Of a stretch of 64,000 nt of DNA, positions 55,946 to 64,000 are shown one piece after another; the first letter of the stretch is position 1, and each line of letters opens with the position of its first letter. The stretch is from positions 62,001-126,000 of the forward strand of contig NZ_BJMK01000005.1 of assembly GCF_006539125.1 (NCBI RefSeq). Reading direction: 5' to 3'. Both the position numbers and the translations under genes were made by a program. The notes below the pieces were generated by a model. That model had not been told where the DNA came from. It worked only from the letters and a program-made list of their open reading frames with translations, and searched no databases. The stretch is from Gluconobacter sphaericus NBRC 12467. GTDB taxonomy: Bacteria > Pseudomonadota > Alphaproteobacteria > Acetobacterales > Acetobacteraceae.

Positions 55946-57289
55946 ATGGATCAGCAGACGGCCGGCCCAAACGACCGCCTTACGAACAGCACAGCTCAGT
56001 CCTCCTCCCCCCCCGCACGCGCCCGTCGGCGCTGGATCCTGTGGGGAATTGTGCTTCTGGTCGCTCTTCTGGTCCTGTTCGCAGTTTTCCGCCCCCATGG
56101 CGCAACGCACAAGCATAGCCGCGGGGCAGCAGCTGACGGAAGCGTGCAGCCCGTCGCAGTCGCAACCGCCCATATCGGCGACATGCCTGTCATTTTCCAG
56201 GAAATCGGCACGGTCGTCCCGGTCACCAACGTAACGATCACACCGCGCGTCAACGGCCATATCGCCGCCGTCTATTATCAGGAAGGCCAGCACGTTCATA
56301 AGGGGGACGAGCTCGAACTGATCGATCCACGTCCCTACGAGGCCACGCTCGCGCAGTATCGTGGCACGCTTGCCGCCGACATTGCGCAGCTTGAAAAGGC
56401 CCGCGTGGACAATGCCCGTTACCAGCGCCTGATCAAGCAGAACTCGACCTCGGCCATGACTGCCCGGGATCAGGAATTCACGGTACAGCAGCTTGAAGGA
56501 CAGGTCGAATACGATCGCGCGAATGTCCGCAATGCCGAACTGAACGTGATGTACTGCCACATCACCGCGCCGGTCGATGGCCGCGTCGGTATCCGCGTGC
56601 TCGACATGGGCAACTATGTCACCGCAGGTCAGTCCGGCGGCCTGACGATCCTGACACAGATGCAACCGATCTCCGTGATTTTCACGGTCCCGCAGAACCA
56701 GCTTGACGAAGTCGCAACCCATCTGCGGGAATCCGGCGAACTGACAGTTGAAGCCTGGAACAGCGACAACACCCAGAAACTCGCTACCGGCACGGTGAAG
56801 GCTCTCGACAGCCAGATCGACACCTCGACCGGAACGGTCCGGATGCGTGGCATTTTCCCGAACGAGGATGAACGCCTCTTCCCGAACCAGTTCGTCAATC
56901 CGCATCTGCTGGTCACGACGCTGCATAATGCCCTGCTCATCCCCGGCAATGCGCTACAGACCGGCCCGGACGGACGCTTCGTCTATCGCGTCAAGTCTGA
57001 CATGACTGTAGAAACCGTCCCCGTCACCGTGGGGGCCACCAACAACGCGAACGCCGTGATCCAGAAAGGCCTGAACGACGGTGACCGTGTCGTGACAGAT
57101 GGCGTCAGCCATCTGCGTCCCGGCCAGAAGGTCTCGATCCCCGACACGTCTTCGGCAGCAAAGCAGACCTCGGAAGCCGAGCAGCAGACCGCAGGTCAGC
57201 ACCGCCGTCACCGCAACGGGCAGCAGAGCTCCGACGCACCGCAGAAAACCAACGATCCGTCCTCGCCCGCCGATACCGGCAACCACTGA
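55946..57289 (+). CDS. mdtA: RND efflux periplasmic adaptor, MdtA type
   Basis: A membrane-fusion protein of 447 residues. One N-terminal transmembrane anchor (about 28-50) is followed by a barrel-sandwich hybrid lipoyl half (VNGHIAAVYYQEGQHVHKGD). Then come an alpha-hairpin (about 130-210), the second lipoyl half (CHITAPVDGRVGIR), a beta-barrel and the membrane-proximal domain. A His/Gln/Ser-rich tail of about 45 residues at the end is unusual. It joins the pump to the outer-membrane channel. First gene of the operon. Confidence 0.92.
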   Translation: MDQQTAGPNDRLTNSTAQSSSPPARARRRWILWGIVLLVALLVLFAVFRPHGATHKHSRGAAADGSVQPVAVATAHIGDMPVIFQEIGTVVPVTNVTITPRVNGHIAAVYYQEGQHVHKGDELELIDPRPYEATLAQYRGTLAADIAQLEKARVDNARYQRLIKQNSTSAMTARDQEFTVQQLEGQVEYDRANVRNAELNVMYCHITAPVDGRVGIRVLDMGNYVTAGQSGGLTILTQMQPISVIFTVPQNQLDEVATHLRESGELTVEAWNSDNTQKLATGTVKALDSQIDTSTGTVRMRGIFPNEDERLFPNQFVNPHLLVTTLHNALLIPGNALQTGPDGRFVYRVKSDMTVETVPVTVGATNNANAVIQKGLNDGDRVVTDGVSHLRPGQKVSIPDTSSAAKQTSEAEQQTAGQHRRHRNGQQSSDAPQKTNDPSSPADTGNH

Positions 57290-57328
57290 TCGCCGCCCAG
57301 AACAGCAAGATTAGGGAACAGCAAGACC

Positions 57329-60300
57329 GTGAATCCGTCCCGCCTGTTCATCGAGCGCCCGGTTGCCACCAGCCTCCTGATGTTCGCCATTCTGCTGAGC
57401 GGTCTGCTCGGCTATCACTTCCTGGCCGTGTCAGCCCTGCCGCAGGTCGAATATCCAACGATCACGGTCTCGACATTCTATCCGGGCGCTGGCCCGGACG
57501 TGATGAGTACGTCCGTCACCGCCCCTCTGGAAACACAGCTTGGCCAGATGGCCGGACTGGACCAGATGACGTCCCAGTCCTCGGGTGGCGCGTCGGTCGT
57601 GACATTGCGCTTCGGGCTCGACATGTCGATGGACGTGGCCGAGCAGGAAGTCCAGGCCGCGATCAACAACGCCACCTCCCTGCTGCCGAGCGATCTGCCC
57701 GCGCCCCCGATCTATGCGAAGGTCAATCCGGCGGACACACCCGTCCTGACGCTCGGCATTACGTCGAAAACGCTGCCGCTTCCTGAAGTCGAAGATTACG
57801 TCAACACGCGGCTTGAGCAGAAGATCAGCCAGATTTCCGGCGTCGGTCTTGTCACCCTATCGGGCGGCAACCGCAAGGCGTACCGGATTCAGGTCAACAT
57901 CCCGAAGCTGACATCTTACGGCATCGCGATCGACACCCTGCGCACCATCATCAGCACAGTGAACGTTAATTCCCCGACCGGTACGTTCGACGGCCCCAAA
58001 CGCTCCACCTCCCTGCGCATCGATGGTCAGATCCAGTCCGTCGAACAGCTCATGAACCAGGTGATCGCGTACCAGAACAACGGTCCGATCCGCGTGCGCG
58101 ACATCGCGACCGTCATCGAAGGCGCAGAAAACGCACAGCTCGCCGCCTGGGCCAACCGCACACCTGCGCTGATCCTGAACGTGCAGCGCCAGCCCGGCGC
58201 GAACGTCATCGGCGTTGTGGACAACGTGCTGCGTGTCCTGCCGCAACTCAAACTCGACCTTCCGCCTGGCATCGACGTCACTCCTTTGACTGACCGGACC
58301 ACAACGATCCGCGCCTCGGTCAATGACGTGGAATACGAACTCGCACTGGCCATGCTGCTGGTCGTGGGCGTAATCTTCGTGTTCCTACGGAATGTTCCAG
58401 CGACGATCATTCCCAGCCTCTCCGTTCCGCTGTCGCTGATCGGTACTCTGGCGGCGATGTATCTGCTGGGCTTCTCGCTCGACAATCTGTCGCTGATGTC
58501 CCTGACCATCGCGACCGGCTTCGTCGTCGATGACGCCATCGTCGTGATCGAGAACATCGCGCGTTACGTTGAGGCCGGCGAGGACCGCTACACCGCCGCT
58601 CTCAAAGGTGCAGGCGAAATCGGCTTTACCATCATCTCACTGACGGTCTCGCTGATCGCTGTGCTGATCCCGCTGCTGTTCATGAAGGATGTCGTCGGGC
58701 GTCTCTTCCATGAATTCGCGATGACGTTGTCCATCACCATCATCATTTCCGCCATTGTCGCCCTGACGCTGGTGCCGATGATGTGTGCGCGACTGCTCTC
58801 CGATACGCACGCGCCCTCCACGAAAAATACGGTTTGGAGCCGCCTGTCCAACAGCACTGAGCATGGCCTCAATGCGCTGATCGCGGGCTATGGCCGCTGG
58901 CTCGATGTCGTGCTGCGCTTCCGTGTCACAACCCTTCTGGTCACACTCGGCACGATCGTCCTGACGGGCGTTCTTGCCTGGACCATTCCCAAGGGCTTTT
59001 TCCCGACACAGGATACCGGCGTCATCCAGGGCATTTCCGTGATGTCGCAGGCGATTTCCTTCGAAGGCATGAAAGATCGTCAGGCCGCCCTTGGAAACGT
59101 CATCCTCAAGGACCCGGACGTCGCCAGCATCTCGTCCTTCGTCGGCATCGACGGCCAGAACATGACGCTGAATGTCGGTCGCTTCCTGATCAACCTCAAG
59201 CCGCGTGAACAACGGACGAGCGACCTTCAGACGATCCTGCGCCGCCTGTCGTCCGTCGGGCAGCAGGTGACCGGTACCGAACTTTATGTTCAGCCGATCC
59301 AGGATCTGTCGCTGGATTCCTCGATTTCTGCCACGCAATACCAGTTCATGCTGGAAAACCCGGATTACAACACCTTCAAAACCTGGGTGCCGAAATTCGT
59401 GGACGCTCTGCGCAAGGAGCCGTCCCTGACGGATGTAACGTCCGATCTTCAGGCCGAGGGACTGGTCGCCCAGCTTTCGCTCGACCGTCCGACCGGCGCG
59501 CGATACTCCATCACGCCGCAGACGATCGACAATCTTCTGTATGACAGCTACGGCCAGCGTCAGATCACCACGATCTACACGCAGTCCAACCAGTACCGCG
59601 TCATTCTGGAAGCCGATCCGAAACTCCAGACCGATCTGACATCCCTGAGCCAGCTTTACCTGCCGGGCATCTCCTCCGAAGCCGGCGCCAGCACATCCGG
59701 CCCGACACGACAGCCGACGTCCGGTCTCGTACCACTGTCGCAGGTGACAACGATCACCCACGCGCTTTCTCCCCTGCTGATCAGCCATTACGGACAATTC
59801 CCCGCCACGACCGTCTCGTTCAACGTGGCCAATGGCTATTCGCTGGGCACCGCGACCAACGCGATCGAACGCGTGGAAAAGCAGATCGGCCTGCCGCCCG
59901 AGTTCCAGACTGCCTTCCAGGGCACAGCCGCAGCCTTCCGCTCGTCACTGTCGAACGAGGTCTGGCTGGTCATGGCGGCTGTGATCGCAGTCTATATCGT
60001 GCTGGGCATTCTCTATGAGAGCTATATCCACCCGATCACGATCCTCTCCACCCTGCCTTCCGCCGCCATCGGTGCGCTGATCGGTCTCTATCTGTTCGGG
60101 ATGGATCTCGACATCATGGGCATCATCGGCATCGTGCTGCTGATCGGTATCGTGAAGAAGAACGCCATCATGATGATCGACTTCGCGCTCGAAGCCGAAC
60201 GTCTGGAAGGCCATACGCCCCTTGAGTCCATCAAGCGCGCGGCCATGCTCCGTTTCCGTCCGATCCTGATGACCACGCTGGCCGCCCTGTTCGGCGCCCT

Positions 60301-60529
60301 ACCCCTGCTGCTTGGCACGGGTGTCGGTTCCGAACTGCGCCGTCCGCTGGGTGTGGCCATCGTCTTCGGCCTGATGATGTCGCAGCTCCTGACCCTGTTC
60401 ACCACGCCTGTCATCTATCTGTTCATGGATGAACTCGGCACGAAAACCCGCGCCTTCCTCAAGCGCCACCGTCGCAGCGGTCCACCTTCGAAGCCCCAGA
60501 CCTCCAACCCTCAGACAGGCGCTCCGTGA
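57329..60529 (+). CDS. mdtB: RND multidrug efflux transporter, MdtB type
   Basis: An inner-membrane pump subunit of 1066 residues with 12 transmembrane helices and two large periplasmic loops. The proton-relay aspartates are in ATGFVVDDAIVVIENI (TM4), and the TM10 lysine is in GIVKKNAIMMIDFA. The opening NPSRLFIERPVATSLLM is typical. GTG start 39 bp after mdtA; the stop overlaps mdtC. MdtB and MdtC form a mixed trimer in E. coli, and two tandem RND genes here suggest the same. Confidence 0.92.
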   Translation: MNPSRLFIERPVATSLLMFAILLSGLLGYHFLAVSALPQVEYPTITVSTFYPGAGPDVMSTSVTAPLETQLGQMAGLDQMTSQSSGGASVVTLRFGLDMSMDVAEQEVQAAINNATSLLPSDLPAPPIYAKVNPADTPVLTLGITSKTLPLPEVEDYVNTRLEQKISQISGVGLVTLSGGNRKAYRIQVNIPKLTSYGIAIDTLRTIISTVNVNSPTGTFDGPKRSTSLRIDGQIQSVEQLMNQVIAYQNNGPIRVRDIATVIEGAENAQLAAWANRTPALILNVQRQPGANVIGVVDNVLRVLPQLKLDLPPGIDVTPLTDRTTTIRASVNDVEYELALAMLLVVGVIFVFLRNVPATIIPSLSVPLSLIGTLAAMYLLGFSLDNLSLMSLTIATGFVVDDAIVVIENIARYVEAGEDRYTAALKGAGEIGFTIISLTVSLIAVLIPLLFMKDVVGRLFHEFAMTLSITIIISAIVALTLVPMMCARLLSDTHAPSTKNTVWSRLSNSTEHGLNALIAGYGRWLDVVLRFRVTTLLVTLGTIVLTGVLAWTIPKGFFPTQDTGVIQGISVMSQAISFEGMKDRQAALGNVILKDPDVASISSFVGIDGQNMTLNVGRFLINLKPREQRTSDLQTILRRLSSVGQQVTGTELYVQPIQDLSLDSSISATQYQFMLENPDYNTFKTWVPKFVDALRKEPSLTDVTSDLQAEGLVAQLSLDRPTGARYSITPQTIDNLLYDSYGQRQITTIYTQSNQYRVILEADPKLQTDLTSLSQLYLPGISSEAGASTSGPTRQPTSGLVPLSQVTTITHALSPLLISHYGQFPATTVSFNVANGYSLGTATNAIERVEKQIGLPPEFQTAFQGTAAAFRSSLSNEVWLVMAAVIAVYIVLGILYESYIHPITILSTLPSAAIGALIGLYLFGMDLDIMGIIGIVLLIGIVKKNAIMMIDFALEAERLEGHTPLESIKRAAMLRFRPILMTTLAALFGALPLLLGTGVGSELRRPLGVAIVFGLMMSQLLTLFTTPVIYLFMDELGTKTRAFLKRHRRSGPPSKPQTSNPQTGAP

Positions 60530-63500
60530 ATCTGGTTCGCCTCTTCGTCCTGAGGCCCGTCGGCACGACGCTGCTGGCCGTCGCTCTCGTGATAGGCGGC
60601 ATCATGGGGTATTTCGCCCTGCCAGTCGCCGATCTTCCGAACGTGGATTTCCCGGTCATCATGGTGACCGCGAACCAGCCCGGCGGCTCCCCGTCCGAAA
60701 TCGCAAGCACGATCGCCGGACCTCTGGAGCGGCATCTGGGCGCGATTTCCGGCGTGACCGAAATGACGTCGGAATCCACGGTCAACCAGACGCGCATCAC
60801 GCTGCAGTTCGACTTGTCGCGGAACATCAATGGCGCAGCACGTGACGTGGAAGCAGCATTGCAGGGTGCGCGACAGGATCTGCCCACGACCCTGCGCAGC
60901 AATCCGACCTACATGAAGGCCAACTCGAACGGCCCCCCCGTTCTTGCGCTGACACTAACATCCAGCACCCGAACGCCGCAGGAACTCTACGACTTCGCCA
61001 GTAATATCCTGATCCCGCAGCTCAGCCAGATCGAAGGCGTGGGCGATGTGGACATCCGGGGCGCCTCCCTGCCGGCCGTGCGCGTCGAAATCAATCCGCT
61101 TCGACTGTTCCGTTACGGGATCGGATTCGAGGATCTTCGCGCGGCCCTGGCGTCTGCCAACGCACACACCCCCAAGGGCTTTCTGGACGCCAATGGAGCG
61201 CGCATGATGCTCTCCACCAACGACCAGGCCACGAAGGCCGAAGAATACCGCGACCTGATCATCGCCTACCGTAATAGCCAGCCCGTCCGTCTCACAGACG
61301 TTGCGGAGGTCAATGACAGCGTCGAGGATCTCCGTCAGGCTGGCTACCTGAATGGTCAGGCGGCCATCATCTGTACCGTGTTCACCCAGGGCGGGGCCAA
61401 TGTCATCAAAACAATCGACGGCATCCGCAGCCGCCTGCCTGTCCTGCAGTCCGCCCTGCCCGGCAACACCAATATCTCGATCCTGATCGATCGCTCCAAG
61501 ACAATCCGGGCCTCGCTGGACGACACGAAACAGACGCTCATCATTGCCGTTGTGCTCGTGGTGGCGGTCGTCCTGCTATTCCTGCGCAGCCTGTCGGCCA
61601 TCATGGTGCCGGCCATCGTAGTTCCGGTCTCGATCATTGGCACTTTCGGCGCGATGTCGCTGATGGGATACCAGCTCGACAACATGTCGCTGATGGCCCT
61701 GACAATCTCAACCGGCTTCGTGGTCGATGATGCCATCGTCGTTCTGGAAAACATCGCCCGCTACATGGAAATGGGGTACGAACGGCAGGAAGCCGCCATT
61801 AAGGGCACGACGGAAGTGGCTTTCACCGTCGTCTCGATCACCGTCTCGCTGATTGTCGTCTTCGCGCCGATCATGCTGATGGGCGGCATTGCCGGGCGCC
61901 TGTTCCATGAATTCGCGATGACCATGGTCATCACGCTCTGCATCTCGCTGATCCTGTCCCTGACGCTGACGCCCATGATCAGCGCCCAACTCCTGACCCA
62001 TACGGACGATCAGGGTCCGGGCCTGTGGAAAAAAATCGGCCGCTTCCTCGAACGCGTCATCAGCGGCATTACCGCAGGTTACGGGCGCTCCCTCGATTGG
62101 GCGCTGAGGCACCAGTTCCTGATCGCGATGTCTCTGCCCGCCACGCTGGTTCTTGCAGGTGTGTTGTATGTGAAGATGCCCAAGGGCTTCTTTCCGTCCG
62201 AAGATACCGGACAGATCATGGGTCGCGTCGTCGCCGACCAGTCGATTTCGTTTCAGGCGCTCCAGAAAATCGTAGTCAAGGCCATGAAAACCGTCGCATC
62301 CGATCGTGATGTCGTGGGCGTCATGGGCGGTGTAGGCGGGCGTTCGGCCAACTCCGCCAACATGTTCGTCGCCCTCAAGCCCAAATCAGAACGCACGGAC
62401 GATCTCGCCACGACCATCCAGCGCCTGACCCGCCGGTTCTCCCACATCCCTGGCGCGCAACTCCGCCTGATGGCACCGGGCAGCGTCCGGACGGGTGCGC
62501 GTCCCGGCGATGCCGCCTATCAGTATTCTCTGGAAGGGCCTTCGGCCGAGGACCTGTTCGAATGGACGCCGAAGATCGTGGCTGCACTCTCGAAGCTACC
62601 GGAACTCATGGACGTTACCTCGGACGTGGAACAGGGGGGACAGGGCATCAACATCGCGATCAACCGCGATACGGAAGCCCGCTACTCCGTCACTCCACAG
62701 CTGATTTCCAACACGCTCTATGATGCATTCGGCCAGCGCTCGGCCTCCATCATCTACGGCAATCTCAACCAGTACCGCGTCGTCATGGAAGCGGCCCCCC
62801 GCTACTGGCAGGACCCGTCGATGCTGGATCAGATGTGGATCAGCATTTCAGGCGGGACAGCCGCAGGCGGAACGGCGTCCAACAACATCCGCGTCAAAGT
62901 TACAAATACGACGACGACCTTGTCCGAGAGCGAAATCTCCTATCAGAACTCGGTGGCCAACGCGCTCGCCGGCGGCAAATCAGCCTCAAGCGGTTCTGCC
63001 GTGACCACAAGCGCATCTACGATGGTGCCGCTCTCCGTCGTCTCACGCCAGCGCAACACCAACACGGCCCTGACCGTCAGCCATGAAGGACAATCCGTCG
63101 CGACGACCATCTCCTTCAATCTTGCCCCGGGTGTCTCACTTGGTCCCGCTGTCGATGCCGTTCAGGCCGCCATGGTCAAGCTGCATGTTCCTGCGGACAT
63201 TCATGGCGGGTTTGCCGGTAACGCGGCGGCCTTCCAGAAGTCCGTCGGCAGCGAGGCCCTACTGATCCTCGCGGCACTCGCGGCCGTCTATATCGTGCTG
63301 GGCATTCTCTATGAGAGCCTGATCCACCCCCTGACGATCCTTTCGACCCTGCCATCTGCGGGTGTGGGCGCCATCCTGGCCCTTCAGGTCTGCGGTGAAG
63401 AGTTTTCTCTCATGGCGATGATCGGCGTGATCCTGCTGATCGGTATCGTCAAGAAGAATGCGATCATGCTGATCGACTTCGCCCTGGTGGCACAGCGTGA

Positions 63501-63804
63501 AGGCCTGTCCCCCACAAATGCCATTCGCCAGGCGAGCCATCTTCGCTTCCGTCCGATCCTCATGACATCGCTGGCAGCCGCGTTCGGCGCCGTACCCCTG
63601 ATCATCGGCAACGGGTATGGTTGTGAACTGCGGCGCCCGCTGGGCATCGCCATCCTGGGCGGCCTCGTGGTCAGCCAGCTTCTGACGCTCTACAGCACGC
63701 CCGTCATTTTCCTGTATCTCGACCGGTTCGGGCGCGCCATGGGCCGTCTGCGGGCCCATATTGCCTCCTTCTTCCATCTTTCTTCCCGGGAAACACAGTC
63801 CTGA
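60526..63804 (+). CDS. mdtC: RND multidrug efflux transporter, MdtC type
   Basis: The second RND subunit, 1092 residues, similar in architecture to the preceding one. TM4 has STGFVVDDAIVVLENI and TM10 GIVKKNAIMLIDFA, so both proton-relay sets are intact. A Ser/Thr/Ala-rich insertion at about 785-835 in the second periplasmic loop is longer than in mdtB. GTG start overlapping the previous stop (GTGA); the stop overlaps the next ATG (TGATG), so all are translationally coupled. Confidence 0.92.
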   Translation: MNLVRLFVLRPVGTTLLAVALVIGGIMGYFALPVADLPNVDFPVIMVTANQPGGSPSEIASTIAGPLERHLGAISGVTEMTSESTVNQTRITLQFDLSRNINGAARDVEAALQGARQDLPTTLRSNPTYMKANSNGPPVLALTLTSSTRTPQELYDFASNILIPQLSQIEGVGDVDIRGASLPAVRVEINPLRLFRYGIGFEDLRAALASANAHTPKGFLDANGARMMLSTNDQATKAEEYRDLIIAYRNSQPVRLTDVAEVNDSVEDLRQAGYLNGQAAIICTVFTQGGANVIKTIDGIRSRLPVLQSALPGNTNISILIDRSKTIRASLDDTKQTLIIAVVLVVAVVLLFLRSLSAIMVPAIVVPVSIIGTFGAMSLMGYQLDNMSLMALTISTGFVVDDAIVVLENIARYMEMGYERQEAAIKGTTEVAFTVVSITVSLIVVFAPIMLMGGIAGRLFHEFAMTMVITLCISLILSLTLTPMISAQLLTHTDDQGPGLWKKIGRFLERVISGITAGYGRSLDWALRHQFLIAMSLPATLVLAGVLYVKMPKGFFPSEDTGQIMGRVVADQSISFQALQKIVVKAMKTVASDRDVVGVMGGVGGRSANSANMFVALKPKSERTDDLATTIQRLTRRFSHIPGAQLRLMAPGSVRTGARPGDAAYQYSLEGPSAEDLFEWTPKIVAALSKLPELMDVTSDVEQGGQGINIAINRDTEARYSVTPQLISNTLYDAFGQRSASIIYGNLNQYRVVMEAAPRYWQDPSMLDQMWISISGGTAAGGTASNNIRVKVTNTTTTLSESEISYQNSVANALAGGKSASSGSAVTTSASTMVPLSVVSRQRNTNTALTVSHEGQSVATTISFNLAPGVSLGPAVDAVQAAMVKLHVPADIHGGFAGNAAAFQKSVGSEALLILAALAAVYIVLGILYESLIHPLTILSTLPSAGVGAILALQVCGEEFSLMAMIGVILLIGIVKKNAIMLIDFALVAQREGLSPTNAIRQASHLRFRPILMTSLAAAFGAVPLIIGNGYGCELRRPLGIAILGGLVVSQLLTLYSTPVIFLYLDRFGRAMGRLRAHIASFFHLSSRETQS

Positions 63805-64000
63805 TGACCGCCCTCCGTAAGTCTACCCTGCGCACTGCCCTGCTGGGGGCAGCGACCCTGCCTTTCCTGAGCGGCTGCATCGGCGGCATGGTCGGGCCGA
63901 ACTATCATCGCCCGAAGGCCATCATCTCTGCCAAATTCAAAGAAGCGCCCCCGCCTCCCGGTTGGCAGGCTGCCGCGCCGGATCTTGCAAAGATGCCCAA
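63804..64000 (+). CDS. Outer-membrane efflux lipoprotein, NodT type (truncated by window edge)
   Basis: The first 65 codons of a gene leaving the window. A signal peptide with lipobox LSGC (lipidated cysteine near residue 24) is followed by VGPNYHRP, the standard N-terminus of NodT/OprM-type outer-membrane channels. Its start overlaps the mdtC stop. It should complete a tripartite pump with MdtA and the two RND subunits. Confidence 0.9.
   Translation, partial: MTALRKSTLRTALLGAATLPFLSGCIGGMVGPNYHRPKAIISAKFKEAPPPPGWQAAAPDLAKMP

Overview
This is a contiguous stretch of GC-rich (about 60 %) bacterial chromosome made almost entirely of conserved housekeeping genes. The content is alphaproteobacterial: a CcrM-type GANTC methyltransferase paired with rnhB, a sigma-70 carrying a long acidic insert, an HWE-type histidine kinase, and the lptD-surA-rsmA and gpmI-envC-ctpA-yibQ-rppH blocks. 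Gene order and protein style look most like an acetic acid bacterium (Acetobacteraceae), probably Gluconobacter or a close relative. That assignment is an inference, because no rRNA gene is present. Layout: 1-3.1 kb holds a truncated Rieske oxygenase, holC-pepA and an unknown secreted protein. 3.1-12.4 kb is one long plus-strand run, cysQ-tsaC-(coiled-coil membrane protein)-lptF-lptG-lptD-surA-rsmA, with start and stop codons mostly overlapping. It covers LPS export, outer-membrane protein folding and rRNA dimethylation. 12.4-19.9 kb is on the minus strand: cfa, then rpsF-rpsR-rplI with a strong terminator, then dnaG-rpoD-GNAT (a macromolecular-synthesis operon). 19.9-20.9 kb is the one clearly degenerate stretch and carries the wreck of a pntA transhydrogenase gene. 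20.9-25.8 kb is small accessory material: HWE kinase, small secreted protein, CDF transporter, NAD(P)-dependent dehydrogenase and a divergent AraC regulator. 25.8-31.2 kb has a YqeY-like gene and carA-carB; carA is in frame with an N-terminal helix-turn-helix module and is preceded by twin palindromes. 31.3-35.5 kb has a membrane protein, greA-ilvA, a DUF1330 protein, msrB-upp and a CsbD protein. 35.6-41.7 kb is gpmI-envC-ctpA-yibQ-rppH. 41.6-45.2 kb is the minus-strand msbA-like ABC exporter, the CCA-adding enzyme and a DUF1285 protein. 45.3-52.7 kb is a tightly coupled MoxR-DUF58-DUF4159-VWA/GATase-like operon followed by an ankyrin protein. 52.8-55.7 kb is rnhB-ccrM with a GANTC-rich control region, a GYF_2 membrane protein and a CsbD-like membrane protein. 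55.9-64 kb is an mdtABC-type RND efflux operon running off the window into its outer-membrane factor. No rRNA, tRNA, CRISPR array, insertion sequence or prophage was recognised. The items most worth a second look are the HTH-CarA fusion with its twin palindromes, the methylation-site cluster in front of rnhB-ccrM, the pntA relic, and the MoxR/DUF58/DUF4159 operon in which the integrin-like metal site is kept in two proteins and lost in the third.
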